Shown here: positions 57,740 through 64,000 of the stretch, piece by piece
How positions within the stretch are numbered: the first letter of the stretch is position 1
Layout of the letters: each line of letters starts with the position of its first letter
From: Cricetomys ansorgei
Lineage: Eukaryota; Chordata; Mammalia; Rodentia; Nesomyidae
Reading direction: 5' to 3'
Assembly (NCBI GenBank): GCA_026225945.1
Contig: JAMJFZ010001258.1
Span: 12,082,001-12,146,000, forward strand
Length of the DNA: 64,000 nt
Program-made: the position numbers and the translations under genes
The notes under the pieces: generated by a model
What the model saw: the letters and a program-made list of their open reading frames with translations, nothing else
Told to the model about the DNA's origin: nothing
The model's database searches: none

Positions 57740-59330
57740 GACTTCCCATTCTGAGTACGAGGGAACCCCACATCCTCCCAATATTCCCTAATGAGTATGT
57801 GCAGGAATTATATGTCTACTGTTCGTTGGTTTCCAGATTCCAACGCTTTCTGGAATCTCAGTTGGCATTTTGTCCACAGGTCCACCTCTGCCCCCACCCC
57901 CACAGCAGTGAAATTACAGCCACAGGGAAACACAGCAACTGTCATGGAAGGTTTATATTTCAGGGCTCAGGGAAGATCTTAAAACCAAAACTGGCATCCC
58001 TGTTCTAGGCAACATACTTCCTGCCCTGGTAACCCCCTCCTGTTCTCTCTTCTAGAAGATCTAAGCTTCTGCCTGGTGTTGGTGTTGCCTGTGCCTGTCT
58101 TCTTCTCATCTCTCCTCCCTCCTCCCACTGCTGTCTGAACCCCAAGTCTTCACAATCCCTGGCCCATACAACTGTGCCTTTCATGCCAATGCGACTATCA
58201 GATACCACCTCACCAAACATGGACTATTTTTCCATTAGCAGAAACCTGGCATCATGTGTGTGCTGTTTGCACTCTCTGAAGGAAGCCCAGACTGGGATGT
58301 TTTTCCCCCTCAGCTCCTGGTTTCAGGCCTTCCAGTGCACTCTGATCTACACCCCAGCTTTCCTGGGCCTCCAGCTGGCAGACAGGACTTCTCGGGCCCC
58401 ATAAGCACATTGGTCATTCCTCCTCCTCATTCTGCTCCCCTGAAGCTCCCTGGCTAATGCTCAGAGTGATGCTGACAGGTTCTTGGGTGACACCAACCCT
58501 GGCCATGGGAGAGATACTGAGCCATCCTTTCCAGACGCTCTGGGGTTCATCTGCATGATAGAGAGAATCGAAGAACCCATGAGTGGAGGTCTAGGTCTTG
58601 TTCTGTCGGCTTTAAAATTCTCGTCCATCTTAAGTCTCTTGTCTGTCCCTTCAGGACATTTAATACGTTGAGAACGATGCCATTTGAATATTATTTTGAA
58701 GACAAGCTCTGGACTGTTTGTTAAACGGATGTGTTTACTTGTCCCCAGTACTCTTCTCTAGGGGCTGCAAGCTTTTCAAGTACTTTAAAAGTATTATTTC
58801 ATTTAATCCTCACAATCATCCCCAAAATACATGCCTCCCACCCTGTGTGTATGCATACAGACAAAACCGGAGTATTTGAATAGTTTTGCACTGTCTCGCA
58901 GTCATATGAACATGCTTCCCGCTTTTAATATTCACATACAACTATTACAACAGCTACTTAATATTTTATCAGACAAGCACAGCACAATCTGCTTAACCTC
59001 GCAGGGTGTACTGGTTTCTATTTTTTTCGTTATTCTAAAGCGTACCGTGAAGAACATTCTTTTATAAAACTCTTTCCATTCCCTACTTTTCCTTAGATTT
59101 GGTTTGTACAACAGAAATTCCCAAGTCATATTTTAAGATCCTAAGAACTTATACTGAAACTTCTTGGGTGAGATATTGTGTGACTCCATGCACTTCAGAC
59201 AGTGGAAACTGTAAGAAACAGCTGACAGCAAATCTCAACACCAATATTCCTCCTTCGCAAGGAAGTCGGAGAGAGAAACCACTCTATATGGAAATCTGCA
59301 ACAGCATATTTTAAACCCCTCACCATGTGC
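57740..59330 (-). other. Cfap58 intron, unique part
   Basis: There is no exon-like signal. A MIR-like piece (TTTCATTTAATCCTCACAAT) lies at about 58780-58830. Confidence 0.5.
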
Positions 59331-59334
59331 CCAT

Positions 59335-59760
59335 CTCACACGTGCTTAGTGCCCACTACGTGCTAGGGTGATGGAGATAAAGAGGTGAGCGAGGTAAAGT
59401 CCTTGGCGCCCAAGAGCTCTCTATAAAGCAGAGAAAAACAAACAAGCCAACAACTAACTATACTAGAGGGTTATAAGTACCATTTCAGAGATATCAACAA
59501 ACCCAGAAAGTAGGAAGTGGACCTCTCTCCCTGAGGGAGGTTTGACCAAGCATTTGAGCTTGGTCTCAACGGATGAATAGGGGGTCTCCATACAGCAAAG
59601 GGACAAAATAACTTTCCAGCGAGAACAAAGAACTTGGCCTTCACCCCACGGGTCAGAATCCCACAGCTGTTGTACGGTGCATGAGCCTCGTGCACCAGGA
59701 TGCTATTTCTTTCCATCCACAGCATGGCCATGTGAGGCCTGGGCCATCCCGGCAATCCCT
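59335..59760. repeat. L2-like fragment
   Basis: CACTACGTGCTAGGGTGATG, AAAGTCCTTGGCGCCCAAGA and GAGGTTTGACCAAGCATTTG follow the order of the ancient L2 3' region. It is diverged and the strand is not settled. Confidence 0.4.
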
Positions 59761-59934
59761 GGGTTAGAACCTTCTAGCCTGGAACAACCTCAGTCCTTAT
59801 TCTTATGAACAGAAGAGCAGATCTTGAATCCTATCCGTGTATTATAACGTGAAGATCATTAGAAAGCATTATCAAAAGGAGCTGACAGGTGACCGCTCTT
59901 TAAGACAGGCAGTAATAGTCACGGGGGAAGGACA

Positions 59935-60055
59935 AACTGAAGTATGTCTGCAATCCCAACACCCTGAAGGCTGAGGCAGGAGGATCTTAAATCCAAGGTC
60001 ATCATGGGCCACACAGTAAGACTATCTCAAACAAAAACTAAAAAATAAAACATTG
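59935..60055 (+). repeat. B1-like SINE, diverged
   Basis: CTGCAATCCCAACACCCTGA, GCTGAGGCAGGAGGATCTTA and GTAAGACTATCTCAAAC are present. Confidence 0.65.
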
Positions 60056-60092
60056 TAAAAAGTCAAAGAGGAATTCTTAAGAGTTAGCTCTG

Positions 60093-60287
60093 GGGGCTGG
60101 AGAGATGCCTCAGCAGTTAAGAGCATTGGCTGCTCTTCCAGAGGACACAGGTTCAATTCCCAGCACCCACATGGAGTTCACAACTGTCTGTAACTCCTGT
60201 TCTGGGAAGTTCGACACCCTGACACAGACATCCATGCAGGGAGAACATCACTGTACATAAAAAATAAAAACAAATTTAAAAAAAAAA
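60093..60287 (+). repeat. B2-type SINE with perfect 14-bp target duplication
   Basis: It begins GGGGCTGGAGAGATGCCTCA and ends in a poly-A. AAGAGTTAGCTCTG stands at both ends (60079-60092 and 60288-60301). The intact duplication and low divergence point to a fairly young copy. Confidence 0.95.
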
Positions 60288-60304
60288 AAGAGTTAGCTCT
60301 GATG

Positions 60305-61240
60305 GCAAGGTGAGAGAGACTGCTCTCCAGGGAGAAGGAGTAATCCTTGATTCCTCACATCCGGGTACATGTACCCCACAGGGCCTCCCTTAGGTCATAA
60401 AGCTCCTGCTGGAGATGTCAGGGGAGGGGCTTCCCTGCCCTTGTCAGCTGAAGCTGGAGAGAATCACAGGGGTCTCCTGGGTCAGGAGGCCAGAGAATCC
60501 CTACAGAATCCTCTTGCCAGGCAGGGCTGAGGCTGACCCTCACAGAGTGTTCACGTAAGGAAGAACAGATGTCTGCTGCTGTGCACCAGACATGCAGGGG
60601 CTATTTGCTGTAGGGCAGGCAGAAGGAAACAGAGCTAAGAGGGTAGCCATGGCTGTGCAATTCCCACCTCTGAACAGGCGATGCATCCTGGCAGAGCAGG
60701 TACCAGTCAGCCATTTGTCAGAAGTGAAATGTGCTGTACTCCAAATGCCCCAGCTCAGGAGTGTGAGTGTCCTCTGGGGGGACCCACCAGGGCTGGCCCC
60801 ACACCACACTAGGACTCCTCAGCCGACCTCTGTAGATAGCTGTTTGTTCTCAGTGGGGAAGGCTGGTTTCCCTTTTCCAGCACTTGCTTCCCTGTATATG
60901 CCTCTCAGGTCGCGGGACCCCATCCCTCCATCTGAGAGTTCACTCGCACAACAGACAGCAAAACAAACATCCCAGCGCATTGGTCAACACTGTAGACTCC
61001 ACTGTGGATTTGACTGACAAGCAGAAAAATGGGTTAACATTGCTATAGAAGTCAGTGTTTTGCTGGGGGAAGGGGGAAGATTAAATGAGTCTTTTCCCCA
61101 AACTCTCTTCTTCCCCTCATAGCACCTTTCCGAGCTCCCATCCCATCCCTGAGCCATGGGAGGTCACTGAATGTGGAGGTCGGGAATGGGGATAATACTC
61201 TGAGAGGTTTCTGAAAGCACAACAACCAAAAAACTAATTA
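60305..61240 (-). other. Cfap58 intron, unique part
   Basis: A 141-codon plus-strand open frame (60592-61017) has no splice context and no recognisable family. Confidence 0.45.
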
Positions 61241-61245
61241 GAGGG

Positions 61246-61460
61246 GGATGGAGTGATGGCTCAGTGGTTTAAAGCACTTGTTGCTTTTACAGAAGATCCA
61301 GGTTTAGTTCCCAGCACACACATGGTGGCTGACAACCATCCATAACTCCAGTTCGAGTGGAGTCAACGCTCTCTTCTGGTCTCCTCGGTACCAAGCACAC
61401 AGGTGGTACACATACACGCATGCAGGCAAAACACACACGTAAAATAAAGCTTTAAAAAAT
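61246..61460 (+). repeat. B2/B3-type SINE
   Basis: GGGGATGGAGTGATGGCTCA, AACTCCAGTTCGAGTGGAGT, CATGCAGGCAAAACACACAC and AAATAAAGC are present. It is full length. Confidence 0.9.
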
Positions 61461-61471
61461 TAATTAGAAAC

Positions 61472-61640
61472 CAGCTGAGTGGTGGTGGCGCACGCCTTAG
61501 ATCCCAGCACTTAGGAGGTGGAGGCAGGTGGGTCTCTGTGAGTTCGAGGCCAGCCTGGGGTACAGAGTGAGTTTCAGGACAGCCGGAGATACACAGTGAG
61601 ACTTTGTCTGAAAAACTAAAAGAAAAAGACAAAAAAAAAA
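61472..61640 (+). repeat. B1 SINE
   Basis: AGTGGTGGTGGCGCACGCCT, GAGTTCGAGGCCAGCCTGGG and an A-rich tail are present. It lies directly after the B2/B3 copy at 61246. Confidence 0.9.
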
Positions 61641-61644
61641 AGCT

Positions 61645-62829
61645 TTTAGATATTAATTAATTGATTGATTGATTAAAATTGCTATTTGAGTTGCTGACCT
61701 GCATTTCATTAAAAGTAATCATTACATAAGTTTTGGCTTAGGAGGACTAAGACAGTTTCCAACAATTTCTGAAATGACCTTACACATGTCTGCCGTTTTA
61801 AACGACATATTTATGTGAAGTGGCATCCCCAGCTTTGACAATTACGAAAATCAAAGTAGCAATCAACTCTGAACAACGTTAAGGATGCTTTATGTTCTGC
61901 AGTATTAAATATTCAGCCAAGATCTCATTCTTTACGTTAAAAATAAGCAGGCACATCCATCTCATTAGCATGCAAATTGGCTTTAAGAAATGATAACACC
62001 GCCTGTATGCCAAAGAACTGTTTTGAAATACAGTTACGATTTATTATCACTTGATGTTTGATTTACATGTTTATTTATATCCCTTTGTATCTGGGGCCAA
62101 GGAAAAAAATTCTGGACAAAGAGGGATCATGAGGGCAAGCAATTGAAGAATCTCTCTCTGCTCTAGGCCATTTTCGAGCCAGTGTAAGACAGCCACTGTT
62201 TTACTGTCCTCATCTGATCTCAGCAAAGTGCTAAGACAACTGGCAAAGGTAAGCCCAAATGTCTGAAACCCTCCTTGTGCTTCTCCCTATAAGTGGTTTA
62301 CAAGAAGGAGACAACTAGAACCCAGCTACCCGAAGTGTGGATCTCCCCCAGTGATGGAGTTGTAGGCTCTCCCTCCCTTTTAAATAAAAATGTGCTTTGC
62401 ATCCATGACCTGGGAGAGCTGAAGACAGGAGGTACTAACGACCTAGCTTGAGATTAGGTGTCTTTTTCCAACAAGGCTGGGCTTAAGCATTCTGGGGAGA
62501 CAGGAGCATCAAGCACAGTCGAGGGGTAAGAAGAGAGAGCTGAGAGCCCGAACATGATGCTGGCAAAACCAGGCAAAACCGGCAGAGCGCAGCAACAGGA
62601 AGAGGAAGAAGCCTTGAGAAGAGAGGACCGAGGGCAGAAGTGAGAGAAGAGCAAAAAGAAGCACCGTCATTCCACAATCTGGCCCCAGGAGCAGCTCGGG
62701 GGCAAGTCCTAAACCTGCTTGCAAGCCACAGGCAAATGTTTGAACAAACCATCCTGCCAGGGCCGGCGGTGACCAGAATTACAGAACCGAACGGCGGGTG
62801 CCGGTTTTCAGCACCGCCGACGGGCTTAC
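61645..62829 (-). other. Cfap58 intron just downstream of exon A, unique part
   Basis: Positions 61680-62100 are AT-rich, repeat-free and motif-rich (CATTAGCATGCAAATTGG); see findings. The remainder up to the exon A donor has no recognised feature. Confidence 0.5.
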
Positions 62830-63021
62830 CTTCTGGGTGAGGTCGCTGGCCTCGTTGATGTACCGATCCCGCTCTTTCTCCAGTTGAAAGATGATCTTCC
62901 TCTGTTTCTGGGCCTCGTCCTTGTAGTTGAGGATCTCCTCCTCCAGGTTCCTCTTGGCTTGCTCGTGGAGCTTCACCATGTCCACCTGCTTCTGGGTCGC
63001 ACTGACTGCCTTCAGCATATT
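62830..63021 (-). CDS. Cfap58: Cfap58 coding exon A (64 codons, phase 0-0)
   Basis: This is the most upstream Cfap58 exon in the window. It is 192 bp, exactly 64 codons, starting Asn-Met-Leu-Lys (NMLKAVSATQK) and ending LTQK. The acceptor reads ...CTCTTTAG before position 63021 and the donor GTAAGC follows position 62830. The product is continuous coiled coil rich in E, K, Q and R, with the recognisable stretch QKQRKIIFQLEKERDRYIN. It corresponds to about residues 392-455 of the human protein, with only a few substitutions against the sequence I remember. The Met at the second codon is internal, because the human protein continues ~390 residues upstream; it should not be taken as a start. No coding sequence is visible between 63022 and 64000, so the preceding exon is outside the window. 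Confidence 0.95.
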
Positions 63022-64000
63022 CTAAAGAGTAACAGCAAAGCAGGCACCTTCGTCACAGTGTTGGAGAACCTGGGGTTCCATCTATCCCAGTCCCCATCTC
63101 TAAAATAATCAGATGCCTTGTATTTGGTAGGAATCAAAATGATCATAGGCTCTATAGACGACGAGGAGTTTTGTTACGTGAATTTCGCACGAGGCACATT
63201 TTAATCATTTAAACGCACTAACAAAGCACGAAACCTGAAGCGGACTCTGGCTGTTCCCTGTTCAGCAGTGAGAAAATAGAGGCTTGAGGAAAATGGCACT
63301 TGCCTATGAGTTCACACCACCGAGAAGCAGCAGGGCCTGGGTTGGAATCCATCTTTGTTCCTGCTCAGTCGTGAAGACTGAGAGACCCAACCTAACCGCC
63401 TAAACTGGGTTTGAACTACAAAGTAAAATAAATCTAACTTATTAAGAATGCAGCGTTGAGCCCAGTACTGGGACACAGACCTGCAATCCTGATGCTCGGG
63501 ATAGGAGGCAGAGGCAGGAAGATCATGAGTTCAAAACCATTCTCGAACTATATAGTGAGCTCCAGGCGGCTACCGCAGGCTATGTGAGACCCTGTCTCAC
63601 AAGAAAAATGCAGAGACTGGGGATATGGCTAAATGATAAGAGTGCTCGCCCAAAAGTGTCCGGAGGACTGGAAAAGCAAAATCCTCTAAAAGAACAAAAA
63701 TAAATAAATACATAAATAGATATGCAAATACCTACAGATAGCGCATGACCAATCAATCTACTCTTGGGTCACTACTAAAAGAAATAGAAGCACACAGAGA
63801 ATACTGTGAACGTTCTTGCTACAAAAGAGATTCATGTTAGCATTAAAGTGGTAAGCATACTAATTGCCAGGATTCGATCCCATGGCAGTGTACGGATGCA
63901 CAAAACAGCCCTCTGTATCTCAAATAAAATATGTAGTCATTACATGCAAGTTAATAGTAAAAATCAAACTTTGTTTAAAAGAAATCAAAAATTTCATAGT
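63022..64000 (-). other. Cfap58 intron (part) upstream of exon A
   Basis: No exon is visible in this stretch. It contains a sense ID-B1 chimera at about 63448-63720 and otherwise unique AT-rich sequence. Confidence 0.7.
63448..63720 (+). repeat. B4-type SINE (B1 part followed by ID part)
   Basis: A B1-like body (GCAATCCTGATGCTCGGGA, then GAGGCAGAGGCAGGAAGATC and GAGACCCTGTCTCA) is followed by an ID-like part (GACTGGGGATATGGCTAAATG) and an A-rich AAATAAATA tail. This order is the known rodent B4 layout. It is diverged. Confidence 0.7.

Larger units (their letters stand above)
38088..64000 (-). other. Cfap58: Cfap58 gene body, internal part (seven exons plus introns; both ends outside or not found)
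   Basis: Seven coding exons on the minus strand form one transcript segment: 63021-62830, 51498-51337, 50712-50566, 44292-44152, 43110-42887, 40198-40087 and 38192-38088. Intron sizes between them are about 11.3, 0.62, 6.3, 1.0, 2.7 and 1.9 kb. Each boundary has AG before and GT after the exon. All junctions are phase 0 except the one between exons 43110-42887 and 40198-40087, which splits an Arg codon 2+1. The joined product is about 361 residues of Glu/Lys/Leu-rich coiled coil and matches human CFAP58/CCDC147 as I remember it, about residues 390-750. The product is a structural protein of motile cilia and sperm flagella; its loss in man and mouse gives malformed sperm tails (known biology, not visible here). 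The start codon and the last ~120 codons are not in the annotated exons. Confidence 0.93.

Noticed and set aside
62779..63018. Taking the Met at 63018 as the start of a separate short protein
   Set aside because: The exon begins one codon earlier with Asn after a good acceptor, and the known protein continues far upstream.
1..64000. CRISPR array, bacterial operons, riboswitches or phage genes
   Set aside because: The spliced exons, SINEs and LTRs show vertebrate nuclear DNA. The tandem arrays lack the repeat-spacer layout of CRISPR.
1..64000. tRNA genes at the B2/ID/B4 heads
   Set aside because: These tRNA-like heads belong to SINEs and are followed by SINE bodies and A-rich tails. No intact free-standing tRNA was recognised.

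Overview
This window is a piece of a rodent nuclear genome. It contains many muroid-type SINEs (B1, B2/B3, ID-B1 chimeras), rodent MaLR-like LTRs and CA/GT microsatellites. The only gene I can support is the middle part of Cfap58 (also called Ccdc147), which runs on the minus strand. Seven consecutive coding exons lie between 63021 and 38088. All have consensus GT/AG splice sites, their phases agree, and they join into about 361 codons of continuous coiled coil. From memory this matches roughly residues 390-750 of the ~870-residue human protein. The first ~390 codons lie beyond position 64000. The last ~120 codons were not found in the 38 kb below the last exon. CFAP58 is a ciliary and sperm-flagellar protein.

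Layout: positions 63022-64000 are intron with a B4-type SINE. Positions 38088-63021 hold the seven exons; their introns carry SINEs, two MaLR-like LTRs, an L2-like stretch, an (AT)20 tract and a (CG)15 tract. Positions 1-38087 hold no exon I can recognise. They are either one very long 3' intron or that intron plus exons I missed. This part carries most of the mobile and tandem DNA: a 37-bp minisatellite, a ~650-bp GT-rich array, a GATGGT-type array with a 114-bp higher-order period, and several LTRs.

The most interesting structure is at 32735-34885. A B1 SINE is split in two, and the halves are separated by 1,982 bp that begin TGTAGTAGTA and end TACTACTACA, flanked by the 6-bp duplication CAGAGT. 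The two ends are inverted copies of the 3' (U5) end of the same LTR family. A clean solo LTR of this family with its own 6-bp duplication (GTAAGC) lies at 12342-12667 and fixes the LTR boundaries. A normal provirus has direct LTRs, so an insertion with two U5 ends is aberrant. Tandem DNA and SINEs produce many long open frames in the window; these are not genes. Some AT-rich, repeat-free stretches resemble conserved noncoding elements, but that cannot be shown from one sequence.
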